This document shows, piece after piece, positions 42,973 through 51,140 of a stretch of DNA of 53,294 bases; the first letter of the stretch is position 1; each line of letters opens with the position of its first letter. This DNA comes from JAHZFN01 sp965149945 (GTDB taxonomy: Bacteria; Bacillota; Dehalobacteriia; UBA4068; UBA4997): NCBI GenBank assembly GCA_965149945.1, contig CBCTTQ010000011.1, positions 1-53,294 of the forward strand. Direction: 5' to 3'. The notes below the pieces were generated by a model. It saw nothing but the letters and a program-made list of their open reading frames with translations, was not told the DNA's origin and made no database searches. Both the position numbers and the translations under genes were made by a program.

Positions 42973-45600
42973 ATGAACAAAAGCAAAGAACAAGAGAAAA
43001 AGAGTATTTTCCCCCTGCCCAGAGCTTTGGCGGGATTTTGGTGGCTGGTCGTCATCGCCGCCGCCTTCCTCATCATCTCCGTCGGCATGGTCTACAACAA
43101 CGTGGATCTGGAAGAAGGCGAATACGCCAAAAGCAACGTCTATTACTTCGGCACCGCCGTCACCTATGTCAGCCAGGAGCAAACTGCCGCCGCGAAAGAA
43201 ATGGCGGAAGAAGAAGTGGAAGATGTCTACAAAATCGACGATATGGTTATCGTCAATGTACACAAAGCCATCGACGACCTGTTTGACCAGTTGTACACTG
43301 TCCGCAGTGATGAAGGTCTGGACACCGCGCGGCTGGAAACGGAAATCCGGCAAATTTTCGACGAGAATATCAGCAACAGCGCCATCGATTATTATTTGGG
43401 ACTCAGTGATTGGCAGATCAATCAGACCATCTCCAGCCTGAAAGATCAAATCACCGATGCCTACGCCCAGGAAATTACTGAAGATCAAACGGAAGAAATG
43501 AAAAGCGAACTGTTGGAAACCATCATGGCTTCCGATGAATCCGCCGCCGCCAAGGCTTTTTTCGAAGCAGTAATCAACACGCTGGACTTCCCGCCCAACA
43601 AGGTGGTAGATGAAGCCGCCACCGAGCAGGCTGTCACCGCCGCCGTGGAAAACGTGCAGCCCATCCAGATCACTGTCAACCCCGGCCAGTTAATTGTGCG
43701 CCGCGGAGAAGAAGTCACCCCCACCATCATGGAGACCCTGCAGGCGGTGGGACTGATTTCTCAAAGCGGCCATTACCAAAAATACGCCGGCATTTTCCTG
43801 CTGGTATTGCTGAGTTTCTTGATTATTCGCGCTTACTGCGCCACTTTGAACTTTAACGAGGATAAAAAAGAACGCAGCATTGTGGTTTTGACATTGTTGT
43901 TATTGTTGACGCTGCTCATCGGGCGGCTGCTGACGTTAATCACCGTCAGCACCACTTTCTCTTCCGACCTGATGTTGGGGCTGCTGGTGCCGGTACCGGC
44001 GTTCAGCTTGATGTCCGCTATTCTGGTTAACAAACGGGCTTCTATTTTGGCCACTGTCATCCTTTCCATCTTCATCGGCATCATGTGCAACGGTCATATG
44101 CTGTACGTGATGGCGGCATTGCTGGGCGGTCTGGTGGGCATCATTGAAACAAGCAAAATGGACAGCCGCAACAAATATCTGCTCATTATGCTCTTCATCT
44201 CCGGTACCTATTGTCTATCTCTTCTTTCTTGGAGTTTGATCTGGGGCTATTCCCTGTCTTACATCGCGATCGGCTTGATTATGTGCGCCCTCAACGGGGT
44301 TTTATCGGTAATTTTGGCCATCGGCACCCTGCCCCTGCTGGAAAATCTCTTCGGCATCACCACCCGTCTGCACCTCCTGGAACTTTCCAACACCAATCAT
44401 CCCCTGCTGAAACAGCTGATGATCGAAGCTCCCGGCACCTACAACCACAGTGTTTTGGTGGGCAATCTGGCGGAAGCCGCCGCCGACGCTATCGGCGCCA
44501 ACGGTCTGCTGGTACGGGTGGCGTCCTATTTCCACGATATCGGCAAAGTCAAACGCCCCTACTTCTTCATCGAAAACCAACGGGGCAATGACAACCCTCA
44601 CGACAAATTACAGCCCTCCCTCAGTACCTTTGTCATCACCTCCCACACCAAAAACGGGGCGGAACTGGCAAGAAAAAACAAACTGCCTAAAGAAATCATC
44701 GACATTATCCTGCAGCACCACGGCACCGGTCTTTTGGTGGGATTTTATAACAAGGCGCAGCAACAGGCGGTCGCCCGCGGCGGTAAAGCCGAAGATGTGC
44801 GGCAGGAGGATTTCCGTTATCCCGGTCCTGTTCCCCAAACCAAGGAGGCGGCGCTGGTGATGCTGGCGGACAGCTGCCAAGCCGCCATCATGGCCATGTC
44901 CAACCCCACCCGAGGGCAAATCGAAGGAAGAGTAAGAGAAGTCATCAAAAGCAAATTCAATGACGGACAGCTTAATGAGTGCGACTTGACTTTCCGCGAT
45001 TTGGAAATCATCGCTTCCGTTTTTGTGCGGGTGCTGGCCGGCGTTAACCACAAACGAATCCTCTATCCGGACCAAATCAAAAAAGAAAACGCCCACCGCC
45101 AAGCAGAAGAAAAGAAACAAAAAGCGGTGCAGCAAAAGTTAACGGTGAAGAAAATTTTGGCGGAAACCCATCCCGACGCCAATTTTGTGGAAGCGGACGC
45201 CGTCGAATTGGAAAAAGCGGTGGATCTCATCTTGGCGGAAAAGAATCTGACTAAAAAAGGCACCGCCCAGCCGAAGGCAAACGACGAACAGACAGAAGAC
45301 AAAGCCGTTTTGTCCCCCAACCCAGCGGCGGCAACAGACGCGCCTTATCCGGCGGCCCAGACCAAAGATCCCACTGTAAAAAAACAGAAAAAACAAACGA
45401 CGAACTCCGACGCCCAGACCGCGACAGCCACTTCTCAAACAACAAAACCGGAAAAACAAATACCTCCGAAAGAAGCGGAACAAAAGGAAGCAAAACCAAA
45501 AACAGGACGAAACGCTCCCGCCGCCGATCCGATAAACACCGTCCCCGAAACCGTAACATCGAAAGAGAGCGATAACCACCATGAAACTGATCATCGATAA
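42973..45600 (+). CDS. yqfF: 7TM-HD cyclic-di-AMP phosphodiesterase, PgpH/YqfF type, with long C-terminal extension
   Basis: 875 residues. One N-terminal span, a long outside 7TMR-HDED domain (about 50-275), about seven spans (275-480) and an HD domain with HSVLVGNLAEAA near 492, FHDIGKVKRPYFF near 522 and LQHHGTGL near 580. This layout is that of PgpH, which breaks down cyclic di-AMP. The family usually ends near 700-720 residues. Here about 150 residues follow that are rich in Lys, Gln, Pro and Thr and look disordered. ATG has GAGGA upstream. It overlaps ybeY by 20 bp. Confidence 0.9.
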   Translation: MNKSKEQEKKSIFPLPRALAGFWWLVVIAAAFLIISVGMVYNNVDLEEGEYAKSNVYYFGTAVTYVSQEQTAAAKEMAEEEVEDVYKIDDMVIVNVHKAIDDLFDQLYTVRSDEGLDTARLETEIRQIFDENISNSAIDYYLGLSDWQINQTISSLKDQITDAYAQEITEDQTEEMKSELLETIMASDESAAAKAFFEAVINTLDFPPNKVVDEAATEQAVTAAVENVQPIQITVNPGQLIVRRGEEVTPTIMETLQAVGLISQSGHYQKYAGIFLLVLLSFLIIRAYCATLNFNEDKKERSIVVLTLLLLLTLLIGRLLTLITVSTTFSSDLMLGLLVPVPAFSLMSAILVNKRASILATVILSIFIGIMCNGHMLYVMAALLGGLVGIIETSKMDSRNKYLLIMLFISGTYCLSLLSWSLIWGYSLSYIAIGLIMCALNGVLSVILAIGTLPLLENLFGITTRLHLLELSNTNHPLLKQLMIEAPGTYNHSVLVGNLAEAAADAIGANGLLVRVASYFHDIGKVKRPYFFIENQRGNDNPHDKLQPSLSTFVITSHTKNGAELARKNKLPKEIIDIILQHHGTGLLVGFYNKAQQQAVARGGKAEDVRQEDFRYPGPVPQTKEAALVMLADSCQAAIMAMSNPTRGQIEGRVREVIKSKFNDGQLNECDLTFRDLEIIASVFVRVLAGVNHKRILYPDQIKKENAHRQAEEKKQKAVQQKLTVKKILAETHPDANFVEADAVELEKAVDLILAEKNLTKKGTAQPKANDEQTEDKAVLSPNPAAATDAPYPAAQTKDPTVKKQKKQTTNSDAQTATATSQTTKPEKQIPPKEAEQKEAKPKTGRNAPAADPINTVPETVTSKESDNHHETDHR

Positions 45601-46048
45601 TCGCGCAAAAACCTTTGTCCCCACGCTGGAAGAAATCCGCGCCCTTTACCGTGTCGCCAAAAGAACCCTGGCGACAGAAACTCGGGAAATTCCTCGTCCC
45701 GCCGCTCTGGAAGTCACCCTGATTCTCACCGATGACCGAGGAATCCAAAAGTTAAACAGCCGTTTTCGACAGATCGACCGCCCCACAGACATTTTGTCCT
45801 TTCCTCTTTATGAAGCGGACGAGCCCTTGCCTACACGCGGCTCCCTGGGGGACTTGGTGCTTTCTGTGGACGCCCTGCGGCGGCAGGCGCGACGCTACGG
45901 GCACAGCCAAAAAAGAGAGTTTTGTTTTCTTTTTGCCCATGGACTGCTCCACTTATTAGGCTATGACCACGAAAAAAGCAAAGCGGAAGAAGCACGGCAG
46001 TTTGCCCGTCAGGACACCATCTTAAACGGACTGGGTATCACTCGATAA
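45581..46048 (+). CDS. ybeY: Endoribonuclease YbeY
   Basis: 155 residues. The metal motif is complete: His120, His124 and His130 in HGLLHLLGYDH. The segment LNSRFRQIDRPTDILSFPL is also typical. Single-strand endoribonuclease for 16S rRNA 3' maturation and ribosome quality control. The start lies inside the end of yqfF (20-bp overlap). In B. subtilis dgkA and cdd lie between ybeY and era; both are missing here. Confidence 0.93.
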   Translation: MKLIIDNRAKTFVPTLEEIRALYRVAKRTLATETREIPRPAALEVTLILTDDRGIQKLNSRFRQIDRPTDILSFPLYEADEPLPTRGSLGDLVLSVDALRRQARRYGHSQKREFCFLFAHGLLHLLGYDHEKSKAEEARQFARQDTILNGLGITR

Positions 46049-46071
46049 AGCAACAAGAAAAGAGGAAAAAC

Positions 46072-47007
46072 ATGGATTTAGACGCCTATTTTGGTCACCA
46101 AGCAGTACCCGCCGATTATCGCTCCGGCTTTGTCGGTATTATCGGCCGCCCCAATGTGGGAAAAAGCACCCTGATGAATCAGATCTTGGGGCAGAAAATC
46201 GCTATCATGTCGGACAAACCCCAAACCACCCGCAACAAAATCCAAGGTATTTACACTGATGAAGCATATCAAATCATCTTTTTGGACACACCGGGCATTC
46301 ATAAACCCCACCACAAATTGGACGAATATATGAACAAAGCCGCCAACAGCATTATAAAAGACGTGGATATCCTCTTTTATCTGGTGGACGCCACAGCCCG
46401 CCCGGGCAGCGGGGAAGAATATATCGCCAAACAACTGAAAACCGCCTCAGCGCCGGTTTTCCTCGTTATCAACAAAATCGATTTGCTCCGACCGGAGCAA
46501 ATTCTCAAAGTCATTCAACACTACAGCCGCCTGCTTCCTTTTGCCGAAGTGGTGCCTGTCTCTGCTCTCACGGGAGAAAATGTGGAGGAACTCCTCACCA
46601 CTCTGCGAAAATATCTGCCTAAAGGGCCTCAATATTATGACCCGGATCAGGTAACCGATCAACCGGAACGCGCCATTATGGCAGAAATCATCCGCGAAAA
46701 GGTATTTCTGAATACCCGTGAAGAAATTCCCCATTCGGTAGCGGTAGTCATCAGCGACTACACGGCGCGGGACAACGGCGCTCTGTACATCGGCGCCGTC
46801 ATCTATGTGGAACGGGAAAGTCAAAAAGGCATCATCATCGGCAAAGGCGGCGCCATGCTGAAAAAAATCGGTTCCGCCGCCCGCCCGGAAATCGAAAATC
46901 TGTTCGGGAATCGCGTCTTTTTGGAAATTCGCGTCAAAGTCAAAAAAGACTGGCGGGATAAAGAAAACCTGCTGAAAAACTTCGGCTACGACAAAAAAGA
47001 ACTGTAA
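46072..47007 (+). CDS. era: GTPase Era
   Basis: 311 residues. G1 GRPNVGKS at 25-32, G2 QTTRNKIQGI, G3 DTPGIHKP, G4 NKIDLL, G5 VSALTG, and a C-terminal KH domain with GKGGAMLKKIG for binding the 16S rRNA 3' end. Assembles the small ribosomal subunit. RBS GAGGA is 6 nt before ATG; 23 bp after ybeY. Confidence 0.96.
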   Translation: MDLDAYFGHQAVPADYRSGFVGIIGRPNVGKSTLMNQILGQKIAIMSDKPQTTRNKIQGIYTDEAYQIIFLDTPGIHKPHHKLDEYMNKAANSIIKDVDILFYLVDATARPGSGEEYIAKQLKTASAPVFLVINKIDLLRPEQILKVIQHYSRLLPFAEVVPVSALTGENVEELLTTLRKYLPKGPQYYDPDQVTDQPERAIMAEIIREKVFLNTREEIPHSVAVVISDYTARDNGALYIGAVIYVERESQKGIIIGKGGAMLKKIGSAARPEIENLFGNRVFLEIRVKVKKDWRDKENLLKNFGYDKKEL

Positions 47008-47038
47008 TCTCATCAGCAATCATCACGGAGAGATCACC

Positions 47039-47791
47039 ATGGACATGCGTTCAATCACCAGCGAAACCCTGATACTGCGCGGACGGGACTACGGCGAAGC
47101 CGACCGTATTTTGGTTTTACTGACCAAAGAAGCGGGCAAATTGTCCGCCATCGCGAAAAGCGTCCGCAAACCAAACAGCAAACTGAAAGCCTCGACGCAA
47201 CTGTTTTCTTACAGCCGTCTCAACATCAACCGCGGCAAAAACGGCGGACTGGGCGTCGTCACCCAGGGCGAAACCATCAACAGCCTGATGGGGCTGCGGC
47301 AAGATTTCAATAAAATCGTCGCCGCTTCTTACATCGGGGAGATGGTGGATTTAAACCTCCCCGCCTACAAACCCAACAACCAAATTTTTCTGCTGGTGCT
47401 GACGGCGCTGGCGGCTTTGGAAAAAATGGAAGATCCTTATATTATCCTGCGTTTTTTTGATTTGCGGCTGTTGGCGGTGTTGGGCTATCGACCGCGGCTG
47501 GACGCCTGCGTCCATTGCGGCAGATCCATCAAAGAAGGCAGTTTTCTGCTCTCGCCTTATCGCGGCGGCATCCTCTGCCGAGGCTGTCAAACCAGAGAAA
47601 ACGGTATGCCCGTTTCCGGGGCGGTCATTGCCGTCATGGAAAAATTGCTCACCTGGGACCCTCGACAATTGCTCCATCTGCAACTCAACCCAAAACTGCG
47701 AGAAGAATTGGATCGGGCGCTCTTCCATTATATGGACTATCATCTGGAAAAAAGCGCCAAAGCCCGAGACGCCCTCGCGCAATATTTATAA
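47039..47791 (+). CDS. recO: DNA repair protein RecO
   Basis: 250 residues. N-terminal OB fold (LILRGRDYGEADRILVLLTKE region), helical part, and a zinc site with Cys157, Cys160, Cys180 and Cys183 (CVHCGR ... CRGC). Loads RecA together with RecR in RecF-type recombination repair. 31 bp after era, probably the same transcript. Confidence 0.93.
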   Translation: MDMRSITSETLILRGRDYGEADRILVLLTKEAGKLSAIAKSVRKPNSKLKASTQLFSYSRLNINRGKNGGLGVVTQGETINSLMGLRQDFNKIVAASYIGEMVDLNLPAYKPNNQIFLLVLTALAALEKMEDPYIILRFFDLRLLAVLGYRPRLDACVHCGRSIKEGSFLLSPYRGGILCRGCQTRENGMPVSGAVIAVMEKLLTWDPRQLLHLQLNPKLREELDRALFHYMDYHLEKSAKARDALAQYL

Positions 47792-48300
47792 AAACAACTT
47801 CCCGCGGCAGCTCCCGCCGCATAGTTTGAAACAGAGGACTCGTGAACGATCTCCACAAAAAAGAACCGTACTGTTTCGTTTTTTTGAAAAAGAAGACGGC
47901 TTTTCACCAAAGAAAAAGCAAACAGAAACCGCCGGCGCCAAACAGCGCTCGACCGAAGCGATGAAAAAATTCCCGAAAACAAAGGAAGTCATTTCCAAAA
48001 CGTCTTGCTTTCAAAAGGATTTCGAAGCGAAAGCAGCGAAACAAACAATCTCTGCCGAAAAAAAGAACACCGACCCGAACGGATATTCGGTAAAAAGAGA
48101 AAACAAACACCGTCACCTGATGGGAAACCGAGACGGGTAAAAAAATTTCCCGTAAAATACGGATAGAAAAAAAATTCCCCGCAAAAATATCAAAAAGAAA
48201 ATTTCCCCAATGGAGATATCATTCCCAAAGGGGTATCCATAAAGAGAAAGTCAAAAAGCAAATCAATGGTAGGTGTATACGTCTGTAAAGGAGGATAACC
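47792..48300. other. 509-bp gap after recO, no clear gene
   Basis: A purine-rich, Lys-codon-rich stretch with a frame open to 48140, but with no ribosome binding site before its internal ATG at 47961. No terminator hairpin with T-run or strong promoter is clear. Confidence 0.4.
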
Positions 48301-49032
48301 ATGACAGAAGAAAGGAAAAATTTCCAAATCCCGAACAACGAAACCGTGGCGGCAGCCTCAACAGAAACCACCGCCAAACCGCCGGAAGAAACTGTCCGTT
48401 TGGCCAAAATCGACGAAGTCGCCGACCGTACCGGTCTTTCTTTCAGCCAAGCCAAAGCGCGGCTGGAGGCATATGAGTATGATTTGGTAGACACCTTGTC
48501 CGCTATCGATGAAGAAGAACAACAGGCGGCCGCCGACAGCCGCGCCCGCCGCCGTCAGTACTACGAGCAAGCCAGAGAATTCGGCAAGGAACAATATGAC
48601 AAAATCAAAGATTTCGGACAAAAAAACCGAGACAATCTACAAGAAAAACTCCACGCCAATCAAATCAAACTCGAAGTGAAAAAAGCCTGCGGTAAAGTCA
48701 AAGACGCCGCCGCCACCCCGGTGAAAATCACCAAAGGCGGGCGGACATTGCCGGTGGGCGTATTGGCGGCAGGCGCTCTGCCCCTTCTCTACCCCCTGCA
48801 TAAAAGCAAAACCCTGGCGGCTCTCGGAGCGGGCGCCGTGGGCATATGGATCGTCAACAAACAGCTTCATAATGAGAAGTTGAAGACCTCTCTCAAAAAC
48901 GGTATGGATCATTTCACCCAAAATCTGGCGGATTCCTTAAACGGACTCACCGCCGCGCAGGATTGTTTCGTGATTCCCGTAGATGAACATTTTCATCCCC
49001 AAACTCCAAGCAAAGATTCCGGACAGGAATAA
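48301..49032 (+). CDS. UBA-like (DUF4342-type) domain protein with membrane spans
   Basis: 243 residues behind AAAGGAGG. Residues 33-72 (VRLAKIDEVADRTGLSFSQ, then KARLEAYEYDLVDTLSAID) match the UBA/TS-N-like three-helix domain of DUF4342 proteins. A charged helical stretch follows (75-140; QYYEQAREFGKEQYDKIKDF), then two hydrophobic segments at about 160-190 (LPVGVLAAGALPLLYPL and LAALGAGAVGIWIV) and a soluble tail. Function unknown. It ends only 20 bp before the T-box promoter and is not part of the glycine unit. Confidence 0.6.
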   Translation: MTEERKNFQIPNNETVAAASTETTAKPPEETVRLAKIDEVADRTGLSFSQAKARLEAYEYDLVDTLSAIDEEEQQAAADSRARRRQYYEQAREFGKEQYDKIKDFGQKNRDNLQEKLHANQIKLEVKKACGKVKDAAATPVKITKGGRTLPVGVLAAGALPLLYPLHKSKTLAALGAGAVGIWIVNKQLHNEKLKTSLKNGMDHFTQNLADSLNGLTAAQDCFVIPVDEHFHPQTPSKDSGQE

Positions 49033-49051
49033 ACGCCCTCGCAAGAATCCC

Positions 49052-49080
49052 TTGACAAACGGAGGAAGGGCTGATACAAT
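49052..49080 (+). promoter_or_regulatory. Promoter of the glycine T-box unit
   Basis: TTGACA (49052-49057), 17-bp spacer, TACAAT (49075-49080). Confidence 0.88.
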
Positions 49081-49086
49081 GAGTAA

Positions 49087-49310
49087 TGGATCGGGCGACG
49101 CCCGAAAAAAGCGCGTAGAAGAAGAAAACAATGCGTCCCCCAGCGAGCCGGGATGGTGAGAGCCGGTCAACGCAGAATGGCACTTCGGAGCGAAAAAAAC
49201 GGTGCGAAACCGTTATGTTGAAAAGTGGACGGAAATTTTTCCGTCAAGCAGGGTGGAACCGCGGGTTTACTCGTCCCTGCCGGCTTTTAGCCGGCAGGGC
49301 TTTTTTTCTC
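49087..49310 (+). promoter_or_regulatory. T-box leader, glycine (GGC) specific
   Basis: Stem I with the AGCGAGCCGGG/GGTGAGAGCCGG apical part (about 49140-49170). The specifier context GAATGGCACTTCGGAGC (about 49173-49189) closely parallels the B. subtilis glyQS leader, which places GGC in the specifier loop. The T-box sequence AGGGTGGAACCGCG is at about 49250-49264. The terminator stem CCCTGCCGGC/GCCGGCAGGG (49275-49299) is followed by seven T. Uncharged tRNA-Gly would favour antitermination and expression of the genes downstream. Confidence 0.92.
49275..49307 (+). terminator. T-box regulated terminator
   Basis: Perfect 10-bp stem at 49275-49284 and 49290-49299, loop of 5 nt, then C and seven T. 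The alternative antiterminator uses the T-box sequence just upstream. Confidence 0.9.
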
Positions 49311-49351
49311 TTCCGCCGCCCGTTTCAATTTTCTCAATCGAGGCAGAATCT

Positions 49352-50119
49352 ATGACAGAAAACAACATCGTATCCAAACCCCGCTATGGCTGGTTGGACA
49401 GCGCCCGGGGACTGTGGTTGATCAGCATGATCGCTTATCACCTGTGTTATGATTTACATTATTTGTTTCAGCAGCCGTTGCCCTGGTACACCGGCAGCGG
49501 CGGTTATCTCTGGCAACAAAGCATCTTAATGGGGTTTTTGCTGATTGCCGGATTTTCCGCCGTGCTGAGCCATCGCCCCGCCCGCCGCGGCTGGATCATT
49601 TTCGGCGGAGGTCTTTTAGTCACGGCAGTCACAGCCCTCTTTCTGCCTGAAGAAGCCATTTGGTTTGGCGTGCTGACATTAATCGGTTGTGCTTATTGGC
49701 TGGTGGCGCTGGGGCGGTCTCTTTGGAAAAAGCTGCCGCCACTCGCGGCGGCGGCAGGCGCTTTGGTGTTATTTTTATTGACCAAAAGCGTCCCGGGCGG
49801 TTATTTGGGATTCGGCGATTCGCGCCTTCTGGAGCTGCCCGCGGCTCTTTACAGCACCTGGGCCGGCGCCTTTTTGGGATTCCCCGGCCCCACCTTTTCC
49901 AGCGCTGACTATGTACCGTTGCTGCCTTGGGTGTTTTTGTTTTTCACCGGTTATTTCCTGGGACAGCAATTCCTGCACCGAGAAAAATGGCGCGTTCGCC
50001 TGCCCCAAGGAGGAGCGATACCGGGGATTTCCTGGATCGGGCGGCATTCCCTCATTGTTTATCTGCTCCATCAGCCGCTGCTGTACGGCGTGCTGACCTT
50101 AGGAAATCTGCTGCTCTGA
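49352..50119 (+). CDS. Heparan-alpha-glucosaminide N-acetyltransferase-like membrane protein (DUF1624)
   Basis: 255 residues from ATG 49352, the first ATG after the T-box terminator; an open extension to 49202 would run through the terminator and is rejected. About seven membrane spans. The start RYGWLDSARGLWLISMIAYHLCYDLHY holds the DxxRG and conserved His of this acyltransferase family. LGFPGPTFSSADYVPLLPW and GIPWIGRHSLIVYLLHQP-like end (residues GISWIGRHSLIVYLLHQP) are also characteristic. Probable transmembrane transfer of an acetyl group to an external sugar; substrate unknown. It lies between the glycine T-box and glyQ. Confidence 0.75.
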   Translation: MTENNIVSKPRYGWLDSARGLWLISMIAYHLCYDLHYLFQQPLPWYTGSGGYLWQQSILMGFLLIAGFSAVLSHRPARRGWIIFGGGLLVTAVTALFLPEEAIWFGVLTLIGCAYWLVALGRSLWKKLPPLAAAAGALVLFLLTKSVPGGYLGFGDSRLLELPAALYSTWAGAFLGFPGPTFSSADYVPLLPWVFLFFTGYFLGQQFLHREKWRVRLPQGGAIPGISWIGRHSLIVYLLHQPLLYGVLTLGNLLL

Positions 50120-50219
50120 CCAAACGCGGAAGACTTCCTTATCTCTCGCCTGACTCTTATAAACCAAAATTTCCGATTTTCGTTTGATCATATTAATTTA
50201 ATGATATAAAAGGAGGAAT

Positions 50220-51140
50220 ATGATGAATTTTCAAGATTTGATTCTGACCCTGCAAAAATTTTGGGGAGATCAAGGCTGTATCATTTTGCAGCCTTACGAC
50301 ATTGAAAAAGGCGCCGGCACCATGAACCCGGCCACCTTTTTGCGGGCGCTGGGCCCGGAACCCTGGAATGTGGCCTATGTAGAACCCAGCCGCCGTCCCA
50401 CCGACGGTCGTTACGGCGAAAACCCCAATCGCCTGCAACATTATTTCCAGTATCAGGTTATATTGAAACCCTCTCCCGACAACATCCAGGAAACGTACCT
50501 GGACAGTCTGCGGGCGCTGGGTATCAACCCGGAAGAACACGACATCCGCTTTGTAGAAGACAACTGGGAATCCCCCACCCTTGGCGCCTGGGGACTGGGC
50601 TGGGAAGTTTGGCTGGACGGCATGGAAATCACCCAGTTCACTTATTTCCAGCAGTGCGGGGGCATCGACTGCCACCCTGTCTGCGGTGAAATCACGTACG
50701 GCATCGAACGCATCGCCATGTTCATTCAGGAAGTGGACAGCGTCTTTGACATCGAATGGGTGGACGGTATCACCTACGGAGATGTATACCATCAAAACGA
50801 AGTGGATTATTCTTACTACAACTTCAAGGTTTCCAATAAAAAAATGCTGTTCCAACTGTTTGACATGTATGAACAGGAAACCATGGATGTTATCAAAGAA
50901 GGACTGGTACAGCCGGCCTATGACTATGCCCTCAAATGCTCCCACACCTTTAATCTGCTGGACGCCCGCGGCGCCATCAGCGTTACCGAACGCCAAAGTT
51001 ACATCGCTCGCGTACGGGAGCTGGCAAAACTCTGCGCCGCCGCCTATGTGGAACAGCGGAAAAAACTGGGCTTCCCCCTGTTGAAAGATGAAAAAATCCG
51101 CGCGGAACTGGGTTTGGATCAGGAAGGAGGCGACCGATAA
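50220..51140 (+). CDS. glyQ: Glycyl-tRNA synthetase alpha subunit
   Basis: 306 residues from ATG 50220; the next codon is also ATG and has better spacing (6 nt) to AGGAGG. Catalytic subunit of the tetrameric class II enzyme: WGDQGCIILQPYD, GTMNPATFLRALGPEPW, YVEPSRRPTDGRYGENPNR (motif 2 region) and GIERIAMF (motif 3). Works with GlyS. The 100-bp gap upstream shows no terminator, so it is probably read through from the T-box. Confidence 0.97.
   Translation: MMNFQDLILTLQKFWGDQGCIILQPYDIEKGAGTMNPATFLRALGPEPWNVAYVEPSRRPTDGRYGENPNRLQHYFQYQVILKPSPDNIQETYLDSLRALGINPEEHDIRFVEDNWESPTLGAWGLGWEVWLDGMEITQFTYFQQCGGIDCHPVCGEITYGIERIAMFIQEVDSVFDIEWVDGITYGDVYHQNEVDYSYYNFKVSNKKMLFQLFDMYEQETMDVIKEGLVQPAYDYALKCSHTFNLLDARGAISVTERQSYIARVRELAKLCAAAYVEQRKKLGFPLLKDEKIRAELGLDQEGGDR

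Noticed and set aside
47961..48140. Small Lys-rich protein after recO
   Set aside because: No ribosome binding site, no family, and a composition that follows the purine-rich DNA.
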